Origin: Burkholderiales bacterium
GTDB taxonomy: Bacteria; Pseudomonadota; Gammaproteobacteria; Burkholderiales; Burkholderiaceae_C
Direction of reading: 5' to 3'
Length of the DNA stretch: 64,000 nt
Assembly: GCA_016223165.1 (NCBI GenBank)
Contig: JACRPO010000001.1
Location: forward strand, 331,975 to 395,974
Shown here piece by piece: positions 35,482-47,084 of this stretch. Within the stretch, counting starts at the first letter, position 1. Each line of letters opens with the position of its first letter. The translations under genes and the position numbers were made by a program. The notes under the pieces are model-generated. The model ran no database searches, had not been told where the DNA came from, and was given only the letters and a program-made list of their open reading frames with translations.

Positions 35482-36096
35482 TCAGCGCGTCTCCACGGAA
35501 GCCGCAGCGCTGTCGCGGGGCGGCCGAGTGCCGGTCACCGCGCGAGCCAGCAGGGCTCCAAGCGCTTCCGCCTGGCGCTGGCCGCGCTGCAAGGCACGCT
35601 CCGGAAACCGCGCCGCCAGCCACGCGTACACCAGGTACTTGGCGAGCTTGCCGATCCACAGGGCGAGCACCACCTCGGCGACGGGCAGGCGCGAGATGCC
35701 GGCGAACATCAGCGCCGGGGTCAGCGGCAGCGGCGTGGCGGCGATGACGAGCAGGGCCACGACTCCGTAGGCGGACAGCCAGCGGGTCGCGTCGGCCCAG
35801 GCGGCGGATCGCACGACATCGGGGTAGGCGGCGAACAGCCGCGCCCAGCCGAGGTGGTGGAAGACCAGGTACAGCAGCGCCGCGCCGAACGCCGCGCCGA
35901 GGCTGGCCCACAGGGCGATCGCGCGCCAGCGCCGCGGCGCCATCAACACCGCCGCCGCCAGCAGCGTGGCGAACGGGGCGGACATGGACAGCGTCGCGGC
36001 AACGGCCACGGCCCCAACCGCCATCGGGAACGCACGGCTGTCGGCCCGCCGCAGCAGTGCACGCATCAGCCCCGATTCGAGTGTGCTGCGCAGCAT
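35482..36096 (-). CDS. VTT/DedA-like small membrane protein
   Basis: The 204-residue protein has several helices with the VTT-type re-entrant loop (IAATPLPLTPALMFAGISRL followed by ALWIGKLAKYLVYAWLAARF). Related DedA/YqaA proteins are probably lipid scramblases or undecaprenyl-phosphate flippases. It sits between the DUF6629-like gene and the DegS-like gene in the same direction. Confidence 0.72.
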   Translation of the reverse strand: MLRSTLESGLMRALLRRADSRAFPMAVGAVAVAATLSMSAPFATLLAAAVLMAPRRWRAIALWASLGAAFGAALLYLVFHHLGWARLFAAYPDVVRSAAWADATRWLSAYGVVALLVIAATPLPLTPALMFAGISRLPVAEVVLALWIGKLAKYLVYAWLAARFPERALQRGQRQAEALGALLARAVTGTRPPRDSAAASVETR

Positions 36097-36108
36097 GCCG
36101 CGTCCGCA

Positions 36109-37271
<1,163 letters not shown>

Positions 37272-37275
<4 letters not shown>

Positions 37276-38171
37276 GATGCGGTTTCCTCCATCAGTTCGG
37301 TCACGGCGCGCGCCATCGGTTCGGCGACGCTGATCTCGTTGGATGCGTGTGGCACCGTGTCGCAGGTCAGCACGCGGGCAGGCCTGGTGGCCAGCAGTTC
37401 CTCGTAGGCGCCGGGCGCGAACAGCGCATGCACGCCGATGCACAGGGGTGCCGGCAGGCCGACGCGCCGCACGCTCGCAACCGCCTGGACCATGGTGCGC
37501 GCGCTCGACACGATGTCGTCGATCAGCACCGGCTGGCGGTCGCGCCAGGCCGACACGTCGGGCAGGCTGACTTCAACGTCGCGGTCGCCGCGGCGGATCT
37601 TCTGCAGCACCGTCCAGGGCACGTTTGCGCGGGCTGCGACCTCCGCGACCCACTGTTCGCTCTCCGAGTCGGGGCCGATCAACAGCGGGCGTTCGACCTG
37701 GGCTGAGATCCAGCGGGCGATCAACGGCGCGGTGTGCACGGTGCGCGTCGGGATGCGGTAGATCTCGTCGAGTGCGTGGTAGCGGTGCAGGTGCGGATCG
37801 GCTGTGGCGAGCCCGTCGAAAGCGCTCGACAGCAGCGCGGCATAGCTGCGCGAGGTCACCGCCTCGCCGGCATGGAAGCGGCGGTCCTGCCGCAGGTAGG
37901 CGAGGTAAGGCGCCGCCAGCAGCACCTTCGCCGCGCCGAGGTCGCGCGCCGCGTCGGCTGCGAACAGCAGCGGCAAGGTCTTCTCGTCGGGCCGCGCGAG
38001 GCTGCAGGCGAGCACCACGGTCCGGCCTGTGACGTCGGCGTCCAGGCGGACCAGCGACTCGCCGTCCGGGAAGCGGTGCAGTGCCAGCGAGGCACGCTCG
38101 GATTGCAGCGCGCGCACGAGCCGGTCGGCGAAGGTCTCGTCGCCGGGCAGATGGAAGACGATCGGCTTCAA
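37272..38171 (-). CDS. Ribose-phosphate pyrophosphokinase (PRPP synthase-like)
   Basis: The 299-residue protein has LHRFPDGESLVRL, LLAAPYLAYLRQDRRFHAGE, ATADPHLHRYH and the PRPP-loop region VLIDDIVSSARTMVQA. It is shorter than the housekeeping enzyme of about 315 residues and resembles archaeal-type class III synthases. It lies just downstream of the AMP/thymidine phosphorylase gene with a 4-bp overlap, so the two probably act in one nucleotide-ribose salvage step. Confidence 0.87.
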
Positions 38172-39694
38172 GAGTCCTCCGAGAGCCGGAAGACGGCAGG
38201 CCGCGACGCGACGTACTGCAGCGCATACGCCAGTTCACCCGGGGCTTGGGCGTGCAGGGTGAACAGGGGCTGGCCGCGTCGCACCGTCTCGCCCAGGCGC
38301 ACATGCACCTCGACGCCGGCCGCGGGCGCCTTCGGGGCGCCGGCGAGCTTGGCCGCCCGCGAGAGCACCCGGTTGTCGACCGCCGTGACACGGCCCGGCG
38401 ATGGCGCCTCGACGATCTGCCGGTGCGCCGCGATCGGCACCTCGCGCAGGCCGCCCTGGGCCTCGCAGATGGCGGCGAACTTCGCCCAGGCCCGTCCGTC
38501 GGCGAGGACCTCGGTCGCCAGGCGCAGGCCGTCACCCGGCGGCGCGGCGCCGCCGAGCTCGAGGACGTCGGCGGCCAGACGCAGCGCGCGCTGCCGCAGA
38601 TCGTCCGGCGCATCGGCCTGGCGATGCAGCACGGCCAGCACGTCGCGCGCCTCCAATGCCGGGCCGATGCCACGCCCGACCGGTTGCAGGCCATCGGTGA
38701 TGCGCAGGGCGACCTGCAATCCGACGGCGCGGCCGACCTCGACGAGCCGGCGTCCGAGCGTCTGTGCCGCCTCGGCGCTGCGCACCTTGGCGGTCGGCCC
38801 CACCGGCAGGTCGATCAGCACATGGGTCGATCCCGCCGCCGCCTTCTTGGACAGCACGGAGGCGACCAGCTGTCCCTCGCTGTCGAGGTCCAGCGGGCGC
38901 TCGACACGGATCAGGATGTCGTCGGCCGGGCTCAGCCGGACCGAGCCACCCCAGACGATGCACGCGCCGGTGCGCTCGACGGTGCGTCGCATCGCGGCGA
39001 TGTCCAGATCGACCGGGGCGAGCACCTCCATGGTGTCGGCGGTGCCTGCGGGGGAGGTGATCGCGCGCGACGAGGTCTTGGGCATCGTCAGTCCGCAGGC
39101 GGCGACGATCGGCACGACCAGCAGCGTCGTGCGGTTGCCGGGCAGGCCGCCGACACAGTGCTTGTCCACCACCGTGTCGCGGCCCCAGTCCAGCCGTTCG
39201 CCGGCGTCGACCATCGCCCGCGTCAGCGAGACGGTCTCGTCGAGGTCGAGACGGTCGCCCGCGCAGGCGGTGATGAAGGCGGCCAGATGCAGGTCGGAGT
39301 AGCGACCGGCGGCGATGTCGCCGATGACGGCATGGAAGGCTCCGGCATCGAGGCGGTGGCCGTAGACCTTCGCGCGCACATGGCTCAGCGAGTCGAGCGT
39401 CGGCGCGTGCGACACCCGCAGCGGCGCACCCTCGGGTGGCTGCAGGACGGCCCAGGCCGACTCCGACAGCCCGGCTTCGCCTTCGGCGAGCCAGTCGCCT
39501 TCGACGACGTTCAGCGTCGCGAGGACGTGGCGCTCGCCGAACGTCAGCTGAACCCGGGCCTGGGCCGCGAAGCCCTCGGAGCGGCAAACCGCGCAGTCGC
39601 GGCGCATGTAGACGACCGGCTCCTGGTAGGTGTCGACCCCGATCCGGCGGGCGTGCATGGTGTCCGGGGATCGGCTCTCGTGTTCGTGGGTCAT
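38168..39694 (-). CDS. Thymidine/AMP phosphorylase family protein
   Basis: The 508-residue protein belongs to the long archaeal-type subfamily: an N-terminal barrel-like domain with RRDCAVCRSEGF, then the phosphorylase core with VVDKHCVGGLPGNRTTLLVV, MPKTSSRAITSPAGTADTME and VWGGSVRLSPADDILIRVE. The subfamily includes AMP phosphorylase, which gives ribose-1,5-bisphosphate and adenine. Pairing with a PRPP synthase points to ribose-phosphate salvage. GGAG precedes the ATG. The true nucleotide substrate is not decided by sequence reading. Confidence 0.85.
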   Translation of the reverse strand: MTHEHESRSPDTMHARRIGVDTYQEPVVYMRRDCAVCRSEGFAAQARVQLTFGERHVLATLNVVEGDWLAEGEAGLSESAWAVLQPPEGAPLRVSHAPTLDSLSHVRAKVYGHRLDAGAFHAVIGDIAAGRYSDLHLAAFITACAGDRLDLDETVSLTRAMVDAGERLDWGRDTVVDKHCVGGLPGNRTTLLVVPIVAACGLTMPKTSSRAITSPAGTADTMEVLAPVDLDIAAMRRTVERTGACIVWGGSVRLSPADDILIRVERPLDLDSEGQLVASVLSKKAAAGSTHVLIDLPVGPTAKVRSAEAAQTLGRRLVEVGRAVGLQVALRITDGLQPVGRGIGPALEARDVLAVLHRQADAPDDLRQRALRLAADVLELGGAAPPGDGLRLATEVLADGRAWAKFAAICEAQGGLREVPIAAHRQIVEAPSPGRVTAVDNRVLSRAAKLAGAPKAPAAGVEVHVRLGETVRRGQPLFTLHAQAPGELAYALQYVASRPAVFRLSEDS

Positions 39695-39704
39695 GGCCGC
39701 TCCG

Positions 39705-41063
39705 TCATGCCAGCTCCACGGCTTCGAGGTAGTCGGGCACGCGGCAGGGCCAGCCGAGCTCGCGCTCGATGCGCGAGCGCATGGCGTCGGCCGCCGCCGG
39801 CTCGCCGTGCGTCACGAAGGTCTGCGTCGGCGGTGCTTCGAAGCCACGCAGCCACTGCAGGATCTCGCCGGCGTCGGCGTGCGCTGACAGGCTGTCCAGC
39901 GATGCCACCTCGGCGTGGATCGGCACCTCCTCGCCGTGCATGCGCACCGAGGTGGCGCCGTGCAGGATGGCCGCGCCGCGCGTGCCGCCGGCCTGGTAGC
40001 CCGCGAACAGGATCGTGTTGCGGCGGTCGGGCGCGAAGGCCTTCAGGTGGTGCACGACCCGCCCGCCGGTGGCCATGCCGCTGGCGGAGATGATGACCAT
40101 CGGCCCGCGCCGCGCGCTCAGCGCCCGCGAGTCGTCGGGCTTGTTGACGATCGTCGCCGCATGGCACATGGCCTCGCACTGCTCGGGGCTCAGCCGGTGC
40201 TCGTCGCGGTGCGCGTGGTAGATGCGCGTCGCGTCGGTGGCCATCGGGCTGTCGAGATAGACGGGCAGGTGGTGGATGACCCCTCGCTCCTTGAGCAGGT
40301 GGATGCAGTACATCAGGTTCTGCGCGCGGCCGACGGCAAATGCCGGGATGACGACGACACCGCCGCGAGCGGCGGTGCGGTTGATGACCTCGCCGAGCTT
40401 CGTCAGCGGGTCGCTCGCCTCGTGCTGACGGTCGCCGTAGGTCGACTCGACGACCGCGTAGTCGGCACCCGGGACGCGCGCCGGAGCGACCAGGACCAGA
40501 TCGTTCGGGCGGCCGATGTCGCCGGAAAACAGGATGGACCGGCGGCCGTCGTCGACGCGCACGAAGGCCGAGCCCAGCATGTGGCCGGACGGGTCCATGC
40601 GGGCCTGCAGCCCGGGCACAGGGCTCCATGCCGTGCCGAACGGTCGCGGCGCGAACTGCTTCAGGCAACGCTCGGCGTCTTCGCGCGTGTACAGAGGCAG
40701 GGCGGGCTTGTGCTTGGAGTAGCCGTGCCGGTTGGCGTACTCGGCCTCCTCCTCCTGGAGATGGCCGCTGTCGGGCAGCAGGATGCGGCACAGCTCGTAG
40801 GTCGCCTCCGAGCAGTAGACCTTGCCCTTGAAGCCCTGGCGGGCGAGCAGCGGCACGTAGCCGCTGTGGTCGATGTGGGCGTGCGTCAGCACGATCGCAC
40901 CGATGTCGGCGGCCGGTACGGGCATCGGCGCCCAGTTGCGCAGCCGCAGCTGCTTGAAGCCCTGGAACAGGCCGCAGTCGACGAGCAGCGTCGCGCCCTG
41001 ATGGCGCAGCAGGTACTTGGACCCGGTGACGGTGCCGGTGGCGCCGAGGAATTGCAGTTGCAT
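39705..41063 (-). CDS. Metallo-beta-lactamase/beta-CASP nuclease
   Basis: The 452-residue protein has an MBL motif HAHIDHSG and further metal ligands in DPSGHMLGSA and SGDIGRP. The beta-CASP part follows, with MVIISASGMATGGRVVHHLK and DSLSAHADAGEILQWL. It belongs to the YsgC/KsgA-like RNA exonuclease group of beta-CASP proteins and should process or decay RNA. AAGGAG lies upstream of ATG 41063; the longer upstream frame is Ser/Arg junk. Such a gene is also found in Burkholderia low-oxygen loci. Confidence 0.88.
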   Translation of the reverse strand: MQLQFLGATGTVTGSKYLLRHQGATLLVDCGLFQGFKQLRLRNWAPMPVPAADIGAIVLTHAHIDHSGYVPLLARQGFKGKVYCSEATYELCRILLPDSGHLQEEEAEYANRHGYSKHKPALPLYTREDAERCLKQFAPRPFGTAWSPVPGLQARMDPSGHMLGSAFVRVDDGRRSILFSGDIGRPNDLVLVAPARVPGADYAVVESTYGDRQHEASDPLTKLGEVINRTAARGGVVVIPAFAVGRAQNLMYCIHLLKERGVIHHLPVYLDSPMATDATRIYHAHRDEHRLSPEQCEAMCHAATIVNKPDDSRALSARRGPMVIISASGMATGGRVVHHLKAFAPDRRNTILFAGYQAGGTRGAAILHGATSVRMHGEEVPIHAEVASLDSLSAHADAGEILQWLRGFEAPPTQTFVTHGEPAAADAMRSRIERELGWPCRVPDYLEAVELA

Positions 41064-41085
41064 GGCGTCTCCTTGGGGTGTGTGT

Positions 41086-41583
41086 TCAGAGCAAGACCGG
41101 TGCGTCCGGCAACTCGTTGCGATCGCCGGGCGTGATCGGGAAATGGCGAGCCAGCAGCTGCGTGACCGCCTCGATGCCGTGCACTGCGCCGCGGCCGAAG
41201 TCGCCGGCACCGAAGTGCGTTTCCATTCCGCGGCAGATCGCAGACCAGGTTTCAGCGCCGGCCTTGGCGTGGATGCCGCGGTCGGCGACGATCTCGACGC
41301 GGCGGTCCGCGAGCAGCACGTAGATCAGCACGCCGGTGTTGTGCTCGGTGTCCCAGACGTGCAGCTGCGCGAAGAGCTCGACGGCTCGCTCGCGCGCCGT
41401 CTGGCCACGCAGCAGCGGCAGCCCGTCGAGAGAGCCTTCGACGACGAACCGGAGCTCGCCCGCATGGGTGGTTTCGCTCGCGGCGATCGCCTGCTCGATC
41501 GAGCGCAGCGCCGACGCGGGAAAGGCGCGACGCACTTGCGCCGAGGTCACCGCGAGGTGGCGCAGGAGTCGTGCGAGATCCAT
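41086..41583 (-). CDS. TPM-domain protein, soluble
   Basis: The 165-residue protein has a TPM domain without signal or Gly-rich tail: IEQAIAASETTHAGELRFVV, RAVELFAQLHVWDTEHNTGV and VEIVADRGIHAKAG. It is the partner paralog of the following Gly-rich TPM protein; the two plus LemA form a common three-gene set. Two bases separate it from the TPM-2 stop. The function of TPM proteins in bacteria is not settled. Confidence 0.85.
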   Translation of the reverse strand: MDLARLLRHLAVTSAQVRRAFPASALRSIEQAIAASETTHAGELRFVVEGSLDGLPLLRGQTARERAVELFAQLHVWDTEHNTGVLIYVLLADRRVEIVADRGIHAKAGAETWSAICRGMETHFGAGDFGRGAVHGIEAVTQLLARHFPITPGDRNELPDAPVLL

Positions 41584-41585
41584 GC

Positions 41586-42467
41586 TCACCACCTGCCGGA
41601 GGCACCGCCTCCGCCAAAACCACCGCCGCCACCGCTGAACCCGCCGCCACCGCCAAAGCCGCCGCCACGGTGCCCGCCGCGTCCGTACATGCCGCCGTGG
41701 CCGCCCATGCCGATGCCCAGCAGCGTGACGAAGAAGCCGGTCAGGCCGGCAGCGGCCGCGACGGCCAGCGTGCCGAGCGCGAACCAGGCCACGGCGCCCA
41801 GCACGCCGCCGACGGCCAGGGCCCCGGGCACACGGCCCAGCACCTGCCGCAACACGCCGCCGAGCACCAGCGCGACGATGAACAGCACGGGCCAGCCTTG
41901 TCCAAGGCCGTCGTCGGCGGCTGCCGGGCCGCGCCGCGCCGGCGGCGGCAGGGCCTCGCCATCGAGGACGCGAACGATCTGATCGAGGCCCGTGGTGAGG
42001 CCTCCATAGAAGTCGCCCTGCCGGAAGCGCGGCGTGATGACCTCGCCGATGATCCGCGCCGCGGTCGCGTCGTTCAGCGCGCCTTCGATCCCGTAGCCAA
42101 CCTCGATCCGTACGGCGCGGTCGTCCTTCGCGACGAGCAGCAGCGCGCCATCGTCGACCTTGCGGCGGCCCAGCTTCCATTGCTCGACCACACGCAGCGC
42201 GAAGGGCTCGATCGCCTCCGGGCGCGTGCTCGGCACGATGAGCACCGCGATCTGCGTGCCTTTGCGCTCCTCGAAGGCGCGCAGCGACTGCTCGAGCGCG
42301 GTGCTCTGCTGCGCCGTCAGTGTGCCGGTCAGGTCGGTGATCCGCCCTTGCAGAGGGGGCACCGGGACCAGGTCCTGCGCTGCCGCGCCGAGCGCGGCCA
42401 CGCACAGGAGCCAGAGGACGGCGAGCCAGCGCACGAAGCGTCCGATCGAGTCGCGGGTTGTTGTCAC
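41586..42467 (-). CDS. YgcG-type TPM-domain membrane protein with Gly-rich tail
   Basis: The protein of about 293 residues has a signal/anchor segment, a TPM domain (about 32-165: GRITDLTGTLTAQQSTALEQ, KLGRRKVDDGALLLVAKDDR, VRIEVGYGIEGALND) and one or two membrane helices. It ends in a Gly/Phe-rich tail (GGGGGFSGGGGGFGGGGASG). The start is GTG 42467, overlapping the LemA stop; no ATG fits. TPM proteins of this type pair with LemA in many bacteria. Confidence 0.85.
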   Translation of the reverse strand: MTTTRDSIGRFVRWLAVLWLLCVAALGAAAQDLVPVPPLQGRITDLTGTLTAQQSTALEQSLRAFEERKGTQIAVLIVPSTRPEAIEPFALRVVEQWKLGRRKVDDGALLLVAKDDRAVRIEVGYGIEGALNDATAARIIGEVITPRFRQGDFYGGLTTGLDQIVRVLDGEALPPPARRGPAAADDGLGQGWPVLFIVALVLGGVLRQVLGRVPGALAVGGVLGAVAWFALGTLAVAAAAGLTGFFVTLLGIGMGGHGGMYGRGGHRGGGFGGGGGFSGGGGGFGGGGASGRW

Positions 42468-43078
42468 TTCTTGGCACCCGAGGCACCGATGCCACCGAGA
42501 TCGACCTTCGGCGGCACCGCGAGTGCCGCCTCGTCGGAGACGCTGAAGTTGGCCTTGACGCCGTAGCCGAACACCATCGCCGTCAGGTTGCTCGGGAAGG
42601 TGCGGACCGCGACGTTGTAGTCCTGCACGGCTTTGACGTAGCGGCCGCGCGCCACGGTGATGCGGTTCTCGGTGCCTTCGAGCTGCACGCGCAGATCCTG
42701 GAAGCCCTGGTTGGCCTTCAGGTTGGGGTAGCTCTCGGCCACCACCAGCAGGCGCGACAGCGCGCTCGACAGTTCGCCTTGCGCGGCCTGGAACTTGTTG
42801 AACGCCTCGGGGTTGTTGACCAGCTCGGGCGTCGCCTGGACCGAGGTGGCCTTGGCGCGCGCTTCCACCACCTTGGTCAGCGTCTCCTGCTCGAAGTTGG
42901 CCTCGCCCTTGACGGTGGCCACGACGTTGGGGATCAGGTCGGCGCGGCGCTGGTATTGGTTGAGCACCTCGGACCAGCTGGCCTTGATCTGCTCGTCGGT
43001 CGACTGGAAGGTGTTGTAGCCGCAGCCGGACAGCGCGAGCACAAGCGCGGCAAGAACGGCGGTGAGGAAGTGGCGCAT
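42464..43078 (-). CDS. lemA: LemA family lipoprotein
   Basis: The protein of about 204 residues has a lipobox (ALVLALSGC) and the coiled-coil LemA core: WSEVLNQYQRRADLIPNVVA, TVKGEANFEQETL, VQLEGTENRITVARGRYVKA. ATG 43078 has AGGAG at suitable distance; ATG 43084 overlaps the MFS stop and is an alternative. LemA and YgcG-type TPM proteins form a conserved pair of unknown mechanism at the envelope. Confidence 0.9.
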   Translation of the reverse strand: MRHFLTAVLAALVLALSGCGYNTFQSTDEQIKASWSEVLNQYQRRADLIPNVVATVKGEANFEQETLTKVVEARAKATSVQATPELVNNPEAFNKFQAAQGELSSALSRLLVVAESYPNLKANQGFQDLRVQLEGTENRITVARGRYVKAVQDYNVAVRTFPSNLTAMVFGYGVKANFSVSDEAALAVPPKVDLGGIGASGAKK

Positions 43079-43080
43079 GG

Positions 43081-44415
43081 TCATGGCTCCTGGGGTTGTC
43101 GTCTGTGCGGTGAGTCGGAAGGGCTGCGTGCCGGTGCGAGCAGCTTGTCCTGGGTGGACCACCACGCGGGCCGCACGAGCAGGGTGCCCAGCGTGGCCAG
43201 CAGCGGCAGCGCGAGCCACGCGAAGCTGAGCTGGGCCACCGCGCCGAACAGCCAGCCCGCGGCGGCCGAGCCGAGCGTCTGGCCGAGGCCCGCGGCGGCG
43301 GCCAGGCCGCCCATCGTCGCCCCGAGCCGGCGCGAAGACGCGCCGGCCGCGAGATAGGCAATCGTCGGCAACACCAACCCGGTGCCGGCGGCGGTGAGAC
43401 TGACACCGACATACATCCAGGCGTCGCTGCGGTGCTGGGCCAGCATCGCCAGGCCCGCCGTTGCCAGCACCAGGCCGGCGGCCATGACACGCCGGCCGGC
43501 GGCCCGCTCGAGCAGCCCGGTGAAGAACAGCAGCGCATTGATCCCCAGCATGACGAGGCTGCACTCGGCGAACATGAGCGAGACTTCGCGCGACGACAGC
43601 GCGGGGTGCTGCTGGCCCTGCAGCACGATGCCGAGCTCGAAGCCCGACAGCACGAACATGAGCACGCCGTTCAATGCCCACAGCGCGATCGAACGCTTCT
43701 CGTCGGCGCCGCCGTCGACAGGGTTGTCCGCCTCGGGCGCTTGCGCGGCGGCGCGCGGCAGCGTGGCCGCCAGCCCGAGCATCATCAGGGCACCCAGCGC
43801 CGCCGACATCACGATCACGAGGTCCGTCGGCTCTCGCAGGCCGGCGCCGGCACGCTGCAGGGCGCCGGACAACGGTGCAGCGATCGCGTTGAGTGCCGGC
43901 CCGAACAGGAAGCCGAGCAACGACATCGCTCCGAGCCAGGCGAACCGGCGCGCCCGCTGCCGCGCGGGCGTGTGCTCGGCCACCAGCGCGGGCACCACCG
44001 GCACGACGGCGGCGACGAAGAAGCCGGCGGTGGTGCGCAAGCCGTAGATGCCGCCCATGCCGATCCAGTCCGGCCGCAGCAGGGGCAGCAGGCTGGCCAC
44101 GTAGCCGATCAGTCCGGCTACCAGGACGCAGCCGCGGCCCCAGCGGTCGGACACGAGGCCCCACAGCGGCGCGCCGACCAGCACGCCGCCGGCATAGACG
44201 CCGCTCAGCAGGCCGACATGGCGCGCCACTTCGGCCGGGGTCCCCGCAGCCATCAGCGGCTCCAACCAGCCAGGCAGCAGAGGCATCAGCGCGCCGTAGC
44301 CCGCGGAGACGACGAAGACGGCCGCGGCCAGCCACGCGAGCTGTGCACGCCCGAGGCCACCGATCGCCGGCGGTGGGTGATTCGGACCCAACCCGAGCGG
44401 GTTCGTCATCGCCAT
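43081..44415 (-). CDS. MFS transporter, paralog B
   Basis: This 444-residue transporter has 12 segments and the loop GLVSDRWGRGCVL. It shares RRFAWLGAMSLLGFLFGPAL with paralog A at 20373 (RRFAWIASATALGFLLGPAL) and a similar N-terminal LP-L-PG motif. It lies next to the second copper-type ATPase, just as paralog A lies next to the first. Substrate unknown. Confidence 0.83.
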   Translation of the reverse strand: MAMTNPLGLGPNHPPPAIGGLGRAQLAWLAAAVFVVSAGYGALMPLLPGWLEPLMAAGTPAEVARHVGLLSGVYAGGVLVGAPLWGLVSDRWGRGCVLVAGLIGYVASLLPLLRPDWIGMGGIYGLRTTAGFFVAAVVPVVPALVAEHTPARQRARRFAWLGAMSLLGFLFGPALNAIAAPLSGALQRAGAGLREPTDLVIVMSAALGALMMLGLAATLPRAAAQAPEADNPVDGGADEKRSIALWALNGVLMFVLSGFELGIVLQGQQHPALSSREVSLMFAECSLVMLGINALLFFTGLLERAAGRRVMAAGLVLATAGLAMLAQHRSDAWMYVGVSLTAAGTGLVLPTIAYLAAGASSRRLGATMGGLAAAAGLGQTLGSAAAGWLFGAVAQLSFAWLALPLLATLGTLLVRPAWWSTQDKLLAPARSPSDSPHRRQPQEP

Positions 44416-44476
44416 GTCCTGGCCGGTGCTTCGGCGAGGTCGAGGTCGTCTTCGCGCAGCGGGGGCGTGGAGGACG

Positions 44477-46987
44477 TCAGGCCGCCGCTCCGTGGCCCTG
44501 CGCCAGCGTCGGCGGTGCGGCGGCCCGGGAGTGCACGCTGCGGATGCCGGCCAGCCTGGTGCGCTTGAGCATCAGCGCGTTGATGGCCACGATCGCCGAG
44601 CTGCCGGACATGGACAGCGCAGCCACTTCGGGCGAGAGCGTGAACGGATAGAACACGCCGGCGGCGAGCGGGAAGGCGATCACGTTGTAGCCCACCGCCC
44701 ACCACAGGTTCTGGTGCATCTTGCGCAGCGTCGCGCGCGACAGCTCGATGGCGCCGACGACGTCGTAGGGGTCGCTCTTCATCAGCACGACCTGCGCGCT
44801 TTCCATCGCCACGTCGGTGCCGGCGCCGATCGCGAAGCCGACATCGGCCTGCGTCAGAGCGGGCGCGTCGTTGATGCCGTCGCCGACCATGCCCACCTTG
44901 TGGCCCTGGGCCTGCAGTTCCTTGATCTTCGAGGCCTTTTGCCCGGGCAGCACGTCGGCGAGCACGATGTCGATGCCGAGTTCCTTGCCGATGCGCTCGG
45001 CCGTGGCCTGGTTGTCGCCGGTGATCATCGCGACCTTGACACCGCGCTCCTGCAGCTTGGCGATCGTGGCCCTGGATGTCGGGCGCACCGCATCGGCGAT
45101 GGCAATCAGCCCGATCAGCCGGCCGCCGTGCGCCACATGCACGACGGTGCGTCCGCCGCCCTGCAGCCGCGTGGCCTCGGCGGCGAGCGCGTCGAGGCCG
45201 ACGCCCTCGGCCAGCATCAGCTTGCGGTTGCCGAGCAGCACGACCTGCTCGCCGATCTTCGCGCGCGCGCCCTGGCCGTCGATGTTGGTGAAGGCGGTCG
45301 CAGTCTCCTGCGGGGTGGTCGCGGCGCGCTTCAGAATCGCGAGCGCCAGCGGATGCTCGGAGTACTTCTCGACCGCGGCCGCGGTGGACAGCAGTTGCGC
45401 CTCGGTAATGCCGGGCGCAGACACCATCTCGACGACATCCGGCTGGCCGAGCGTGAGCGTGCCGGTCTTGTCGAAGACGAGCACCGTGAGCCTGGTCGCG
45501 TTCTCCAGCGCCGCGGCGTTCTTGAACAGGATGCCGTTCATCGCGCCCAGGCCCGTGCCGACCATGATCGCCATCGGCGTGGCCAGCCCGAGGGCGTCCG
45601 GACAGGCGATGACGAAGACGGTGATCGTCAGCGTGAGGGCGAACAGCAGCGGCTGGCCGAGAAGCCAGAACCACACCGCGAAGGTGATCAGGCCGATCGC
45701 GATGGCCACCAGGACGAGCCATTGCGACGCCTGGTCGGCGAGCAATTGCCCCGGCGCCTTGGAGTTCTGCGCCTCCTGGACCAGCTTGACGATCTGCGCC
45801 AGCGCCGTATCGGCGCCGACCTTGGTGGCCTGATACCGGAAGCTGCCGCTCTTGTTGATGGTGGCGCCGATCACCGAATCGCCGACGACCTTCTTGACCG
45901 GCATCGACTCGCCGGTGAGCATGGACTCGTCGACCTGCGATGCACCATCGGTGATCTTGCCGTCGACCGGGATCTTGTCGCCCGGCTTGACGATCACCGT
46001 CTCGCCGACCAGCACTTCGGAGGTGGGCACCTTGAGCTCGACGCCGTTGCGCAGCACCGTGGCCATCGGCGGCGCCAGGTCCATCAGGGCGCGAATCGCG
46101 TCGGAGGCGCCGGCGCGCGCGCGCATCTCCAGCCAGTGGCCGAGCAGGATGAACACCAGCAGCACGGCGGCCGCTTCGTAGAAGACCTCGCCTTCGTACA
46201 GGAAGGTCGCGCCGACGCTGAAGACATAGCCGGTACCGACCGACAGCACCACGAGAGTCGCCATGTTGGCGACCTTGTTGCGCGCGGCACGCCAGGCGGC
46301 GATGAAGAAGGGCCAGCCGGGGTAGGCCACGGCGCCGGTGGCGGCGATGAACAGGAACAGCTTGCGGTCCATCCCGAACGGCGTCGCGAAGTCGCCGAAC
46401 ATCCTGCCCATCGGCGAGTAGAGGAAGACGGGCACCGCGAAGAGCAGCGCGACCAGGAAGCGGTTGCGCATGTCGTCGGCCATGTCCTGCATCGACATGC
46501 CGGGCGCGTGGCCCATGTCGTGCATCATGTCGCTCATCTGAGGGGCGGCTTCGCCGCCGTGGCCGGCGTGCGCCGCGTGTCCCGCATGGGGCGGGGCCTT
46601 CGCGGTGACGGAGGTCGAGGCTGGCGCGGTGGCATCGGTACCGTGAGCGTGAGCGGCATGCTCTGCGTGGAGGCCATGCGCGGCATGGCCTTCGTGTCCG
46701 GCGTGTCCGGCGTGTCCGGCGTGTTCGGAATGGGCGTCGGCATGCCCCTCGGGCCGGCAGACGTGCGCCGGCAGCATCTCGCCGCGGCAGTGGTAGCCGC
46801 ACTCGACGATGCGCCGTCGGATGTCCTCCAGCGAGCACTTCGTCTCGTCGTAGTGGACGGTGGCGCTTCCGGCAACGTAGTTGACGTCGACATGGTGAAC
46901 ACCCGGCAGCGCCGCGATCTGGCGCTGCACGCCGGCGGCGCTCAGGCTGGAGACCAGTTCGCCGACTTCAACGGTGCTTGTCTTCAT
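44477..46987 (-). CDS. P1B-type ATPase with CPD motif, degenerate HMA domain and His-rich linker
   Basis: The protein of about 836 residues has an N-terminal HMA-like fold (about 1-65) that lacks the GMTCxxC loop ([20 protein letters not shown]). A long His-rich segment ([20 protein letters not shown]) follows, then a full ATPase core: [33 protein letters not shown]. The membrane metal motif is [14 protein letters not shown], with Asp where Cu(I) pumps have Cys. The His-rich linker and CPD suggest another metal or valence (Cu(II), Cd, Zn) or altered affinity. AAAGGAC precedes ATG 46987. Confidence 0.9.
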   Translation of the reverse strand: MKTSTVEVGELVSSLSAAGVQRQIAALPGVHHVDVNYVAGSATVHYDETKCSLEDIRRRIVECGYHCRGEMLPAHVCRPEGHADAHSEHAGHAGHAGHEGHAAHGLHAEHAAHAHGTDATAPASTSVTAKAPPHAGHAAHAGHGGEAAPQMSDMMHDMGHAPGMSMQDMADDMRNRFLVALLFAVPVFLYSPMGRMFGDFATPFGMDRKLFLFIAATGAVAYPGWPFFIAAWRAARNKVANMATLVVLSVGTGYVFSVGATFLYEGEVFYEAAAVLLVFILLGHWLEMRARAGASDAIRALMDLAPPMATVLRNGVELKVPTSEVLVGETVIVKPGDKIPVDGKITDGASQVDESMLTGESMPVKKVVGDSVIGATINKSGSFRYQATKVGADTALAQIVKLVQEAQNSKAPGQLLADQASQWLVLVAIAIGLITFAVWFWLLGQPLLFALTLTITVFVIACPDALGLATPMAIMVGTGLGAMNGILFKNAAALENATRLTVLVFDKTGTLTLGQPDVVEMVSAPGITEAQLLSTAAAVEKYSEHPLALAILKRAATTPQETATAFTNIDGQGARAKIGEQVVLLGNRKLMLAEGVGLDALAAEATRLQGGGRTVVHVAHGGRLIGLIAIADAVRPTSRATIAKLQERGVKVAMITGDNQATAERIGKELGIDIVLADVLPGQKASKIKELQAQGHKVGMVGDGINDAPALTQADVGFAIGAGTDVAMESAQVVLMKSDPYDVVGAIELSRATLRKMHQNLWWAVGYNVIAFPLAAGVFYPFTLSPEVAALSMSGSSAIVAINALMLKRTRLAGIRSVHSRAAAPPTLAQGHGAAA

Positions 46988-47084
46988 GGGGAAAGTCCTT
47001 TGGATGGCATGTCCGCGCGCTGGCCGCGCGACGGTGTGGACCACAGTGCAGTGCCGCCTCGACGACGCGCGCACTAGCTGCTCT

